Assembly (NCBI RefSeq): GCF_000969445.1
Contig: NZ_JZEY01000054.1
Coordinates: 992,001 to 1,056,000, forward strand
Source: Devosia chinhatensis
Lineage (GTDB): Bacteria; Pseudomonadota; Alphaproteobacteria; Rhizobiales; Devosiaceae
Direction: 5' to 3'
DNA length: 64,000 nucleotides
Shown one piece after another: positions 50,921 to 59,832 of this stretch. Position numbers and translations under genes: made by a program. The notes below the pieces were generated by a model. It was not told where the DNA came from, searched no databases, and was given only the letters and a program-made list of their open reading frames with translations. Position 1 is the first letter of the stretch; each line of letters opens with the position of its first letter.

Positions 50921-52431
50921 TAGGCGTTCTCGTTCTTGGAAACCAGCGAGACTGGCGTCATCAGCACGATGTAGAGATCGAAAAGGATCGACCAGTGCTC
51001 GATATAATAGAGGTCGTGGTTCACCCGCTGCATGATCTTGTCGATCGTGTCGGTTTCCCCGCGCCAGCCATTGACCTGTGCCCACCCGGTCATGCCGGGC
51101 TTGACCCGATGGCGGGCGAAATAACCCTCGACGGCTTCATAATAGAGCTGGTTTTCGGCCTTGGCCTGGGGCGCATGGGGTCGAGGGCCGACAATCGAAA
51201 GCTCGCCCTTGAGCACGTTGAATAGCTGCGGCAATTCATCGATTGAGGTGCGGCGGATGAACTTTCCGACGCGGGTGACGCGCGGATCGTCCTTGGTCAC
51301 CAGCTTGGAGGCCGTTGCGTCGAGCATGTCGGTGCGCATCGAGCGGAACTTGAAGATGCGAATGGTTTCATTGTTGAAGCCATGCCGGTTCTGCATGAAG
51401 AAAACCGGCCCCTTGCTCTCGAGCTTGATCGCAATGGCCGTCACGACCATGACGGGTGAGAGAAGCACGAGAGCGGTGAGCGCCACGATCTTGTCGAAAA
51501 CCCACTTGAACACCAAGTTCCAGTCGGAGATCGGCCGGTCAGCCATGTCGAGAACGGCAACGTCACCAACATAGGAATAGGCCTTGTTGGTGAACTTGAG
51601 CTTGCTCATATGCGCGGAGAGGCGGATGTCGACCGGCAGGACCCAGAGCTGGGTAAGCATGTCGAGCACGCGCTTTTCGGCAGAGAGCGGCATCGAAACG
51701 ATGACGAGATCGATGGGGGTACGCCGCGCAAATTCCACGATATCGGCCACCATGCCCAACTTGGGGTAGCCACTGACCATCTCCGGTGAACGCTCGCCGA
51801 CGCGGTCGTCGAACAGCCCCAGGAGCTCCACATCATTGCTGGCGCCCGCCTTGACCTGTTCGATCAGGGTGGCCGCATCGGTGCCGCCGCCCACGATGAC
51901 CGCCCGGCGCTTCAGCCGGCCCATATTGGTCCAGTGCTGCACCAGCGCCCGCAGGCCGAGCCGATAAGCTACAAGCACAACAGCGCCGGACCCGAACCAG
52001 ATGACGAGCCAGGCGCGCGACGCAAGATCGCCCGAGGCCAGGAAGTATAGCCCCACGGCCAGCGCGATCATCACCACCGACCAGGCACCGAGCACTCTGC
52101 CGATCTGGGGCAAGGCGGTGCGATAGGACGAGACGCGATGCGATCTGACCGCATTGAAGGCGATATTGGCAAGAAGCGCCGTGGCCAGAATAACGGGAAT
52201 GGAAAATTCGTTCTGGACTGGTCCTGCAAAGAGCGCATGCACCACAAGTCCTAATCCGGAAAGCAATCCCGCTTCGACAATTTGCGCAATGCCGGCGATG
52301 ACGGCGGCTGAAAGCGGCTTTTGTGCAGGCTGGGCAATCACGGCTTCGGCCTGTGGTGACAACTGGCCGGGCCCTGCAACAGGCCTCGTGGCGTGATCTT
52401 CAATGGCCTTCTTGGGGTCTACGCGATACAT
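50917..52431 (-). CDS. Polyisoprenyl-phosphate sugar phosphotransferase (WcaJ/ExoY type)
   Basis: Starts repeat-unit synthesis by transferring sugar-1-phosphate to undecaprenyl phosphate. The 504-residue protein has an N-terminal half with about four helices, a CoA-binding-like cytosolic domain (VIVGGGTDAATLIEQVKAG to DIRLSAHMSKL), and the C-terminal bacterial transferase domain. The latter carries KWVFDKIVALTALVLLSPVMV, FKFRSMRTD, RRTSIDELPQLFNVLKGELSIVGPRPH and VKPGMTGWAQVNGWRGETD, the full catalytic signature. The likely sugar is glucose or galactose. The gene is 76 bases downstream of the glycosyltransferase gene and may share its transcript. Confidence 0.93.
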   Translation of the reverse strand: MYRVDPKKAIEDHATRPVAGPGQLSPQAEAVIAQPAQKPLSAAVIAGIAQIVEAGLLSGLGLVVHALFAGPVQNEFSIPVILATALLANIAFNAVRSHRVSSYRTALPQIGRVLGAWSVVMIALAVGLYFLASGDLASRAWLVIWFGSGAVVLVAYRLGLRALVQHWTNMGRLKRRAVIVGGGTDAATLIEQVKAGASNDVELLGLFDDRVGERSPEMVSGYPKLGMVADIVEFARRTPIDLVIVSMPLSAEKRVLDMLTQLWVLPVDIRLSAHMSKLKFTNKAYSYVGDVAVLDMADRPISDWNLVFKWVFDKIVALTALVLLSPVMVVTAIAIKLESKGPVFFMQNRHGFNNETIRIFKFRSMRTDMLDATASKLVTKDDPRVTRVGKFIRRTSIDELPQLFNVLKGELSIVGPRPHAPQAKAENQLYYEAVEGYFARHRVKPGMTGWAQVNGWRGETDTIDKIMQRVNHDLYYIEHWSILFDLYIVLMTPVSLVSKNENAY

Positions 52432-52507
52432 GGCGACGCTACCGGCACGAGAATTCTGCGCCGACCAATATTTGCCACAGACCTTTAAACTCAGTGAAGT
52501 CGCAAGA

Positions 52508-53620
52508 CTAATTTGGGCGCGCGGCTCGGTAGAGCGCCTCGATGGATTCGGTCATGGCCTCCACCGAAAAGCCGGCGCGAATGTGGGCGAGCCGAGTGAC
52601 CATGGCGACCCGGGCACGTTCGGGCTGGTCGAGAAAGTCGCGCATGGCGCCGGCAAGGGCATCCGCGTTGCCCGCCTCGATCAGGTCATTTGCCGTGGGA
52701 CCGAAGATTTCGGGAATGCCGCCGACGCGCGTCGCAATGACCGGCAGTTCGGCCGCCGCTGCCTCCAACACCACATAGGGCAGGGATTCCGCAAGAGACG
52801 GTACCACGGCGCAGCGTCCGAGCGGAAAGATGTCGCGGGCCGGGCGCGAGCCGGGCAGGGTGACCCGGCCCGTCAGGCCCAATTCGGCGATCCGGCTTTC
52901 GAGGGCGACCCTGTCGGGACCATCGCCGGCCATCGTCAGGGTCGCGCCCGGGACTTTTGCCAGGGCCTCGATCAATGGAAAAACGCCCTTGAGCGCGCGC
53001 AATTCGCCAACAAAGACAAAATCGGCGGCCTCTGGCGCAGGGCGGATCGGGATAAATTCCTCGGGCCGCAGACCGTTATGGATGACCTCGGTGCGGGTCT
53101 TCGGCGCTCCGATCAGCGCCGAATAAACCGTCTGCGCATAGCGGCTTTCGAAGATGATCGCCGAAGTCTTGCCCATGAGGTGCCGCTCAATCCGGTGGAA
53201 GAGCCGGCCGGACCGGGAGTCCGCAGGATAATGGAGTACGCCACCATGCGGCGTGTAGAGAGCCTTGGCGCGCGCGCGTCCGTAGAGAGCCAGGCGCGCG
53301 TAGAAGCCGCCCTTGGCGCCGTGCCCATGCAGGATGTCGACGTCGAGCTCGCGGGCGAGCCTGGCTACGGCAAGCGGCGTGGTAAGATCGCCCTTGCCAA
53401 AGAGACGAGGCATCGGGAAGCGGTGGATGCCGAGAGCAGCGTGAGGCAGAAGGGCGGCGAGGAGCCCTTCGGTCTGCGCGTCATTGGCAAGAGTATCGAC
53501 CACGACCCCCGCCGAATGTCCCCGCGCCGCAAGGGCCCTGGTGAGGTCCGCAACGTGGCGGAACAGGCCGCCCACCGGCGCTCGCAGGATTTGCAGGATG
53601 CGGAGAGGTCGATCCGTCAC
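52508..53620 (-). CDS. Glycosyltransferase family 4 protein
   Basis: A 370-residue GT-B glycosyltransferase. The N-terminal acceptor domain begins RPLRILQILRAPVGGLFRHV with the glycine-rich loop. The C-terminal donor domain has FVFVGELRALKGVFPLIEAL, TMAGDGPDRVALE and SLAESLPYVVLEAAAAELPVIATRVGGIPEIF, including the E-x7-E motif for the nucleotide sugar. GTG 53620 lies four bases after the wza-like stop; the frame extends back into that gene. It should add a sugar to the lipid-linked repeat unit at the cytoplasmic face. Confidence 0.9.
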   Translation of the reverse strand: MTDRPLRILQILRAPVGGLFRHVADLTRALAARGHSAGVVVDTLANDAQTEGLLAALLPHAALGIHRFPMPRLFGKGDLTTPLAVARLARELDVDILHGHGAKGGFYARLALYGRARAKALYTPHGGVLHYPADSRSGRLFHRIERHLMGKTSAIIFESRYAQTVYSALIGAPKTRTEVIHNGLRPEEFIPIRPAPEAADFVFVGELRALKGVFPLIEALAKVPGATLTMAGDGPDRVALESRIAELGLTGRVTLPGSRPARDIFPLGRCAVVPSLAESLPYVVLEAAAAELPVIATRVGGIPEIFGPTANDLIEAGNADALAGAMRDFLDQPERARVAMVTRLAHIRAGFSVEAMTESIEALYRAARPN

Positions 53621-53624
53621 TGAG

Positions 53625-54176
53625 CTAGAACCACCGTTCGGAGATGACGACCGTGTCCCCCGGAAAGATGGGGAAGTCAAGATCGACGGCGGAACGCGCC
53701 ATCTGGTTGCCCTGCCGTCGATAAACCACGACCTTGTCGCGATCGGCGACTTCCGTAAAGCCTCCGGCAGTGCTGACCGCGGCCCGCACGGTCATGCCAT
53801 AGACGTATGGGAACTGCCCGGCAGTGCGGACTTCGCCCTGGATGTAGAAGGGACGATATTGTTCCACTTCGACGGCAACGTCGGGGCTGCGCATATAGCC
53901 ATTGGCCAGCGCCCGGGCGAGCCGCTTGCCAGCTTCCTCGGTCGTGCCGCCGCGCACGGGCACCGCGCCCACGAGCGGAAACGCGATCGCGCCCTTGTCG
54001 TCCACGCGATAGGTCTTGCTCAGTTCCGCATCGCCATAGACGGTGACGCGCACCACATCGCCACTATCAAGTTGATAGGGGCCTTTGGTTTCGACCGGAT
54101 AGGTGGCCGGTCGGGTCGTGGTGCATCCTGCAAGGGCCAGGGCTGCCACGAGGGCAAGGGCAAGTATCCGGCGCAT
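53625..54176 (-). CDS. Polysaccharide export lipoprotein, Wza/OtnA type
   Basis: A 183-residue outer-membrane export protein. It has a lipoprotein signal (RRILALALVAALALAGC, lipobox LAGC), then the PES domain (YQLDSGDVVRVTVYGDAELSKTYRVDDKGAIAFPLVGAV) and a SLBB-like domain (YIQGEVRTAGQFPYVYGMTVRAAVSTAGG). It is much shorter than E. coli Wza (about 380) and lacks extra SLBB repeats and the C-terminal pore helix, as is common in rhizobial versions. ATG 54176 gives a normal signal peptide; ATG 54209 would add 11 basic residues. It is the first gene of the leftward operon. Confidence 0.87.
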   Translation of the reverse strand: MRRILALALVAALALAGCTTTRPATYPVETKGPYQLDSGDVVRVTVYGDAELSKTYRVDDKGAIAFPLVGAVPVRGGTTEEAGKRLARALANGYMRSPDVAVEVEQYRPFYIQGEVRTAGQFPYVYGMTVRAAVSTAGGFTEVADRDKVVVYRRQGNQMARSAVDLDFPIFPGDTVVISERWF

Positions 54177-54220
54177 CGGCGTCCCGCTTCTTCGAGTTCG
54201 TCTTACCATGTCCTTTCATG

Positions 54221-54238
54221 GTTAAGATTTCGCTTAAC
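54221..54238. promoter_or_regulatory. Inverted repeat in the divergent exopolysaccharide promoter region
   Basis: GTTAAG and CTTAAC are separated by six bases, forming a perfect dyad between the wza-like gene (minus) and the wzz-like gene (plus). The TTAA pair is spaced by eight bases, one more than the CtrA consensus TTAA-N7-TTAA. A second TTAACC occurs at 54272. The regulator is unknown. Confidence 0.4.
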
Positions 54239-54329
54239 GCCCATTCGTCGAAATGCGGATTGCGAGGGTGGTTAACCGAATTTTGACTACACATGGCGTT
54301 ATCTGCGCAAGAATTTCGAGGGTATCGCC

Positions 54330-56804
54330 ATGTCGCCAGACTCACCAGCATCCGACGACGCCCGGATTGATGTTGCCGCCTTGCTGTCGGCCGTCATCCG
54401 GAAATTGCCGCGCATCGCGCTGGTGACAATCGCGTTCCTAGTGCTGGGCTTCGTGATCTTAATGTTCCAGCCCCGGCTCTATGAATCAGCGTCTTCGATC
54501 TTGGTCGAGCCGCGGTCCAACATCTATCTGCGCACCTCCGGCGAACAGTCGATCAGCGTTCCGGCCGGAACCCCCGGCGTGGTCTCCAGCCAGATCGAGC
54601 TGCTCAAGTCGCGGGATACCCTCTTGCGAGTCATCGACCAGCTTGACCTGCGCTCTGTGGCCGAGTTCAACGGCGGCAATGCGGGTTTTTCGCCCATGGG
54701 CATGATTGCCCAGCTGATCGGGAGGCGCTCGTCTCCACCCAACAGCGTCGACGAGACCGTGCTGAACAATCTCTACGAGCGGCTGACAGTGGTCCAGGAG
54801 CGCGACTCGGCCATCATCTCGGTTCTGGTGCGCTCGACCGATCCGCAACTGGCGGCCGACATCGCCAATGCGGTGGCAAGCGCGCACGTCGCCCGCCGCG
54901 CCGATCTGTCCATTTCTGACACCGCCGAGGCGTCGGGCTGGCTGCTCGACGAGATCAACCGTCTCCGCGTGTCGGTGCAGGAGGCAGAATCGGCTGTCGC
55001 CGAATTCCGCGTCGATAACGATCTCTTCACCGGTCAGAACAATACAAGCCTGCTCGACCAGCAATTGTCGACTGTGGCCACCCAGATCACGGCTGCCCAG
55101 GAACGCAAGAACACCGCCTTGTCCCGCGCCTCCTTGATCAGTGGCCTGATCGACCAGGGCCAGCCGATCGAGGGTGTCGCCGATGTGCGCAATTCTCTCG
55201 TCATTCAGCAATTGAGCCAGGAGAAGGCCCGCCTGCAGGGCGAACTCGCGCAGCGCTCGGCAACGCTCCTGTCCAGCCATCCGACCATTCGGGCCCTCAA
55301 CGCCCAGGTTGCCGAACTTGATAATCAGATCCGCCAGGAGGGGCGCCGTGTTGCGTCCGCATTGCAGGCAGAGGCCGAGATCGAAGCAGACCTCGAAGCG
55401 TCCCTGCAGGCTGACCTCGATCGCGCCAAGGCCAGTGCGTCGACCGCCACGCGCGACACCGTAACCCTCGACGGATTGCAGCGCGAAGCCAAGGCGCAGC
55501 GCGATCTGCTCGAGGCTTATCTCGCTCGCTACAACGAAGCCTCCTCGCGCGTCGACTCCAATTCGGCCCTGCCGGACGTGCGCGTCGTTTCTGTCGCCGC
55601 GCCATCGGTGACGCCGGCTTCTCCGAAGACCTCGCTGATCATGGTGGCGATTGCTCTGGTCTCGGTGGCCGTGCAGGTTGGGGCCATCGCCTTTGCGGAG
55701 CTGATGTCCGGGCGTGCCCTCGTGCCCGTCGCTCGTGCGGTGCCAGCGCGTGCCCAGGACGAACTTGATGAAGTGCCGTTCGACGAGGCCGAATTGCAGC
55801 CGGACCAGCGTTGGGAAGAACCCGAGCCCCAGCCGGAAGCCCATTTGGGGTCGGAAGCCGAGGTTGCGGCGGATCCGGTGGCAGCTCCGCCGGCGGACCC
55901 TGTCGAAATCTCGCAAGGGGACATGGCCACGGATGTCGATGATCTTGGTCATGCCTGGGACGAGCCGGAAGCGCCTGCGGAGACCGAAGGTGCTCCTGAA
56001 GAGGACTTCCACGACGAGGAGACCCCGGAGCCTCGCACGCTGGAGGCCGTCGCCGAGCGCATGGAAGAGCTGCGGATCGAATCCATCGAAGAGCCGGCAG
56101 CCGACAAGGTTCCGGACGCCGCAAGTGCCTTTATCCGCTCCCTGATGGCAGACGCTCCGTTGGCGCCGGCCATGGCTGCGTCACTCACCGACCCGGATGA
56201 AGACGTCGAGCGCTTTGAAGAAACTACGCCTGCACATAAGCCGCCGGTCCACCCAGCCCGGGTCCTGAGCTACACCGAGCTTGTTTCCGACCTGGTGCTC
56301 GGGCGCACCCATCTGTTGCTGCTCGCCGACCACGGCGACACCCAGGCCAGTCGCTTCATGGCCGAGGACCTGATCGCCGACGCCCTTGGCAAGGGACTGA
56401 GCGTCGCGCTCATCGATGCGGGCACCGGCCGGATGACCGACAATCCCGGCCTCACAGACCTTAGCACCGGCGCCGCAAGTTTTGGCGACGTCGTTCAGAA
56501 ATCGGCCGACAACAGCTTTGCCGAAGTAACCTGGGGGCAGGGCGACGCGATCGCCCGCAATTCCAATCGTCCACTCGTGCTCGCCGAGGCGCTCGGCGAT
56601 ATCTACGAGGTTGTGGTGGTGCTCACCGGGCGCGTCGATCGTAAGTCGATGCTCGGCGCCTTTTCTGAGCTGGGCGGGAGAGTGATTCTCGTGACAGGAG
56701 AGGGTGATGACGTCGAAACGGCAGAGGAGACCCGCAGGCGTCTCGAGGAAGCCGGTCTGCCGCGCGTCGAAATCACGCCGTTCGCGGAAACGGTTGCGGC
56801 CTGA
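54330..56804 (+). CDS. Wzz/GumC-type polysaccharide co-polymerase with degenerate kinase-like domain
   Basis: An 824-residue chain-length regulator. TM1 lies at about 28-46, the periplasmic Wzz domain at 50-180, a long coiled coil at about 200-405 and TM2 at about 434-458. A strongly acidic, Pro-rich linker (about 475-600) follows, then a 180-residue cytosolic domain. That domain has the shape of a CpsD/BY-kinase (LLLLADHGDTQASRFMAEDLI, KGLSVALIDAGTGRM, VVVVLTGRVDRKSMLGAF), but the Walker A position reads ADHGDTQAS with no GK(S/T), and no tyrosine cluster ends the protein. It probably no longer hydrolyses ATP and may dock partners. It overlaps the deacetylase gene by one base. Confidence 0.88.
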   Translation: MSPDSPASDDARIDVAALLSAVIRKLPRIALVTIAFLVLGFVILMFQPRLYESASSILVEPRSNIYLRTSGEQSISVPAGTPGVVSSQIELLKSRDTLLRVIDQLDLRSVAEFNGGNAGFSPMGMIAQLIGRRSSPPNSVDETVLNNLYERLTVVQERDSAIISVLVRSTDPQLAADIANAVASAHVARRADLSISDTAEASGWLLDEINRLRVSVQEAESAVAEFRVDNDLFTGQNNTSLLDQQLSTVATQITAAQERKNTALSRASLISGLIDQGQPIEGVADVRNSLVIQQLSQEKARLQGELAQRSATLLSSHPTIRALNAQVAELDNQIRQEGRRVASALQAEAEIEADLEASLQADLDRAKASASTATRDTVTLDGLQREAKAQRDLLEAYLARYNEASSRVDSNSALPDVRVVSVAAPSVTPASPKTSLIMVAIALVSVAVQVGAIAFAELMSGRALVPVARAVPARAQDELDEVPFDEAELQPDQRWEEPEPQPEAHLGSEAEVAADPVAAPPADPVEISQGDMATDVDDLGHAWDEPEAPAETEGAPEEDFHDEETPEPRTLEAVAERMEELRIESIEEPAADKVPDAASAFIRSLMADAPLAPAMAASLTDPDEDVERFEETTPAHKPPVHPARVLSYTELVSDLVLGRTHLLLLADHGDTQASRFMAEDLIADALGKGLSVALIDAGTGRMTDNPGLTDLSTGAASFGDVVQKSADNSFAEVTWGQGDAIARNSNRPLVLAEALGDIYEVVVVLTGRVDRKSMLGAFSELGGRVILVTGEGDDVETAEETRRRLEEAGLPRVEITPFAETVAA

Positions 56805-57844
56805 TGTCGCTCAAATATGCCGCTATACGGGCTGCGTTCGAGGCGCTCTGGCTGGCGCGTGCGCCGCACCTCTTCAATCTCTTCTCGCAATCGCGCGGTG
56901 TGATCTTCACGCTGCACCGGGTGCTGCCCGGCGAGCCGGCCGATTTTTCGCCCAATGCGATACTCCAGATCACGCCGGACTTTCTCGACTACGTCATCGA
57001 GCGCGTGCGGGCACAGGGTGCCGACATCGTGTCCCTGGACGAAGCCCTCCTGCGCCTGGCGGAGCCCAGGAAGGGACGGCCGTTCGTCGTTCTTACCTTC
57101 GACGACGCCTATAGGGACAATCTCACGCATGCCCTGCCGATCCTGCAGCGGCACGAGGCGCCGTTCACGCTCTATGTTCCCACGGCCTTCGTCGATGGCG
57201 TGGGCCAGCTCTGGTGGCAGGCAATCGAGGACATCATCGCCCGCCAGGAGGCTGTCGCCTTTACCGAGGACGGCGATACCGAATATGTCGACACAAGGAC
57301 GCTGCCGCAAAAGCAGGAGGCCTTCGACCGTCTCTATTGGCGCCTGAGGACGCTGCCCGAGCCGGAACGGCTGAAGTTGCTTGCCGAGTTCACATCCAAT
57401 TATGGCTATGATCTGGAACGCCAATGCCGCGAACTGATCATGGACTGGCAGCAATTGCGTCTCTTTGCCGGCGAGCCATTGTGCACCCTTGGGGCGCATA
57501 CAGTGCACCATTTCGAACTCGCCAAGCTGCCTGAAGAACAGGCGCGCAACGAAATGCGCCAATCGGTCGAGGTCATCGAAGCCCAGTTCGGCCTCCGGCC
57601 GGAGCATTTTTCCTATCCGCTGGGCGGTCCATTGTCGTGCGGGCCGCGCGAGTTCCAAATTGCCCGGGAGCTGGGTTTCCGTTCGGCCGTGACCACGCGG
57701 CCAGGCGGTCTTTATCCGCATCACCTGCAAACGCCGACGGCGCTGCCACGCATTTCACTGAACGGGTATTTCCAGCAGCGGCGTTACGTCGATGTGTTCT
57801 CGAGCGGCGGCCTCTTCACCCAGATCGGCAAGGTGATGAGCTAA
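56804..57844 (+). CDS. Polysaccharide deacetylase family protein (NodB-like)
   Basis: A 346-residue carbohydrate esterase-4 type enzyme. The catalytic Asp pair is in VVLTFDDAYRDNL and the metal histidines are in TLGAHTVHHFEL (H-x3-H). The later SYPLGGPLSCGPREFQIARELGF completes the fold. A 90-residue insertion (QLWWQAIEDIIARQE onward) between motifs 1 and 2 enlarges the family core. No signal peptide is evident, so it may act on cytosolic or lipid-linked intermediates. ATG 56804 overlaps the preceding stop (TGATG), tying it to the co-polymerase. Confidence 0.88.
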   Translation: MSLKYAAIRAAFEALWLARAPHLFNLFSQSRGVIFTLHRVLPGEPADFSPNAILQITPDFLDYVIERVRAQGADIVSLDEALLRLAEPRKGRPFVVLTFDDAYRDNLTHALPILQRHEAPFTLYVPTAFVDGVGQLWWQAIEDIIARQEAVAFTEDGDTEYVDTRTLPQKQEAFDRLYWRLRTLPEPERLKLLAEFTSNYGYDLERQCRELIMDWQQLRLFAGEPLCTLGAHTVHHFELAKLPEEQARNEMRQSVEVIEAQFGLRPEHFSYPLGGPLSCGPREFQIARELGFRSAVTTRPGGLYPHHLQTPTALPRISLNGYFQQRRYVDVFSSGGLFTQIGKVMS

Positions 57845-57865
57845 GAGCCTGGAAGGATTCGCGGT

Positions 57866-58087
57866 TTACGGGCGGCCGCCCGTGACATCCGGCTTCGCCA
57901 TCCAGCGGATGATCGCCATGGCCGGCAGCAACCAGCCCATGCCGGCGATGATGAAGAAGACGATCAGCACGAGCCCGGGCAGGCCTTCGGGCAGGGCGAG
58001 ATAGAGCGCAGTCGCTAGCACCGACCAAGCAATGATCGACCCCACGAGCAGGAAGGCTCCGATCAATTTCCGATTGCGCTGGGTCAT
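57866..58087 (-). CDS. Small membrane protein, DUF2842
   Basis: A protein of about 73 residues with two transmembrane helices: KLIGAFLLVGSIIAWSVLATALYLAL and LVLIVFFIIAGMGWLLPAMAIIRWM, with a short Lys/Pro tail. The TQRNRKLIG start and the WLLPA segment match the alphaproteobacterial DUF2842 family, often found beside ctaA. ATG 58087 gives the family length; ATG 58096 and longer starts exist, but they overlap the ctaA leader. Its function is unknown. It is divergent from ctaA. Confidence 0.72.
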   Translation of the reverse strand: MTQRNRKLIGAFLLVGSIIAWSVLATALYLALPEGLPGLVLIVFFIIAGMGWLLPAMAIIRWMAKPDVTGGRP

Positions 58088-58175
58088 GTGCGGCATCTGG
58101 TCTGTTGCGGTCTGGATGAGGGCGGCATACCACTCCGACAGCTCCACTGATACTGGAAACAGCGCCGTGACCGTC

Positions 58176-59228
58176 ATGCAAGATGCCGCACCGGGCCAAG
58201 TCAGCTTCGCCAGCGATCGTTTGCGGCCCGTCCGCATCTGGCTCTATTGCCTTGCCGCTTTCGTCCTTTTGATTGTCGTCGTGGGAGGCATCACCCGGCT
58301 GACCGAGTCCGGGCTGTCCATCACTTCCTGGAAGCCGATCTCTGGAGTTATCCCACCACTGAACGACGCGGAATGGCAGGCGGAGTTCGAGGCCTACCAG
58401 CAAATCCCGCAATATTCTGTCCTCAACTCGTGGATGGAGCTGGACGACTTCAAGTATATCTTCTTCTGGGAATGGTTTCACCGCCTGCTGGCGCGCGCGC
58501 TCGGACTGGTGTTCCTCGTGCCCTTCGTGGTGTTCCTGGCGCAAAAGCGTCTGTCCCGCGACCTGGCCTGGCCGCTATTCGGGCTGTTCGTGCTGGGCGG
58601 TTTCCAGGGTGCCCTGGGCTGGTGGATGGTCAGTTCCGGCCTCACCGAGCTCACCTCGGTGTCCCAATATCGCCTTGCCGCGCACCTCACCGCCGCGTCC
58701 TTTCTCTTCATCGCGCTGATTTATGTGGCGCGGTCACTGACACCGGGCCGCGTGCTGGGCCACGTCACCCCGTTCCATCGGTTCAGCACCTGGCTGCTCT
58801 TGATCGGCGTGGTGATGCAGATCGGGGCAGGGGCCTTCGTCGCCGGCCTTGACGCGGGCATGGGCTACCAGACCTGGCCCCTGATGGACGGCGCCATCAT
58901 TCCCAATGGCCTCTTCATCATGGACCCGGCCTGGCGCAATCTGTTCGAGAATGCCCTGACCGTGCAGTTCATCCACCGCGGTACCGCTTATCTCCTGGTG
59001 GCCTACGTGGCCTGGATGATCTGGCGCCGCCACAAGGATGGTGGTTTCGGAGGCGTTCATGGCTGGTTGCCGCGCATCGGCATCATTGTCCTGTTGCAGG
59101 TGTGCCTGGGCATTGCGACGCTTCTAGCCGGGGTGCCGATTTCGCTCGCCGTTGGTCACCAGGCGCTGGCCTTCATGCTGGCCGGCTTGGTCATCGCCTA
59201 TGCCGCCGATATGCGTCGAGTGCGGTAG
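58176..59228 (+). CDS. ctaA: Heme A synthase (Cox15/CtaA)
   Basis: Converts heme O to heme A for cytochrome oxidase, in the inner membrane. The 350-residue protein has about eight helices. Conserved heme-related segments are GGITRLTESGLSITSWKPISGVIPP, EWFHRLLARALGLVFLVPF, GAFVAGLDAGMGYQTWPLMDGA, NALTVQFIHRGTAYLLVA and VGHQALAFMLAG, including the paired histidines. ATG 58176 is chosen; GTG 58167 (three codons earlier) is a close alternative, whereas the longer frame to 58032 would overlap the DUF2842 gene. Type-2 (proteobacterial) Cox15. Confidence 0.95.
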   Translation: MQDAAPGQVSFASDRLRPVRIWLYCLAAFVLLIVVVGGITRLTESGLSITSWKPISGVIPPLNDAEWQAEFEAYQQIPQYSVLNSWMELDDFKYIFFWEWFHRLLARALGLVFLVPFVVFLAQKRLSRDLAWPLFGLFVLGGFQGALGWWMVSSGLTELTSVSQYRLAAHLTAASFLFIALIYVARSLTPGRVLGHVTPFHRFSTWLLLIGVVMQIGAGAFVAGLDAGMGYQTWPLMDGAIIPNGLFIMDPAWRNLFENALTVQFIHRGTAYLLVAYVAWMIWRRHKDGGFGGVHGWLPRIGIIVLLQVCLGIATLLAGVPISLAVGHQALAFMLAGLVIAYAADMRRVR

Positions 59229-59319
59229 TATGATACCGTATTCGTAAGTGTCTGTTTTATAACGTCTTTTTTTGGGTGCTTGACGGGTAGTGGAATCTCC
59301 CTTACAGACGCCCCCGAAC

Positions 59320-59345
59320 TGGCCGGTCCCTCAGTGGGCCGGCTA
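59320..59345 (+). other. Hairpin in the rplM leader
   Basis: GCCGG-T-CCC pairs with GGG-CCGGC around a five-base loop, with one bulged T, 22 bases before the rplM start. L13 is known to control its own operon in E. coli through the rplM leader, so this structure is a candidate regulatory element; that link is inferred. Confidence 0.4.
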
Positions 59346-59366
59346 CCGAATTTAGGGAACTTCAAT

Positions 59367-59831
59367 ATGAGCACGTACTCGGCAAAACCGAGCGAGATCG
59401 AGAAGAAGTGGATCCTGATCGACGCCGAAGGGCTGGTCGTGGGTCGTCTCGCTTCGATCATTGCTTCTCGCCTGCGCGGCAAGCACAAGCCGACTTTCAC
59501 CCCCCACATGGACATGGGTGACAACATCATCGTCATCAATGCCGACAAGGTGAAGCTGACCGGCCGCAAGCTCGATCAGCACCGCTTCTACTGGCACACC
59601 GGTTACCCCGGCGGCATCAAGGACCGTACCGCTCGCGAGCTGCTGGAAGGCCGCTTCCCGAACCGCGTTCTCGAGAACGCCGTGCGCCGCATGATGCCGG
59701 GCGGTCCGCTGACCCGCGCCCAGCTCAAGAATCTGCGCGTCTATGCCGGTTCCGAGCATCCCCATGAAGCGCAGAGCCCGGCAAAGCTCGACGTTGCTGC
59801 GATGAACTCCAAGAACGTCCGGGTGAAGTAA
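59367..59831 (+). CDS. rplM: 50S ribosomal protein L13
   Basis: A 154-residue large-subunit protein. It has [49 protein letters not shown] and [30 protein letters not shown], all family-diagnostic. ATG 59367 follows the weak site AGGGAA; the open frame reaches back into the leader but no homologue has that extension. One base separates it from rpsI, the usual conserved pair. Confidence 0.98.
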   Translation: MSTYSAKPSEIEKKWILIDAEGLVVGRLASIIASRLRGKHKPTFTPHMDMGDNIIVINADKVKLTGRKLDQHRFYWHTGYPGGIKDRTARELLEGRFPNRVLENAVRRMMPGGPLTRAQLKNLRVYAGSEHPHEAQSPAKLDVAAMNSKNVRVK

Positions 59832-59832
59832 T

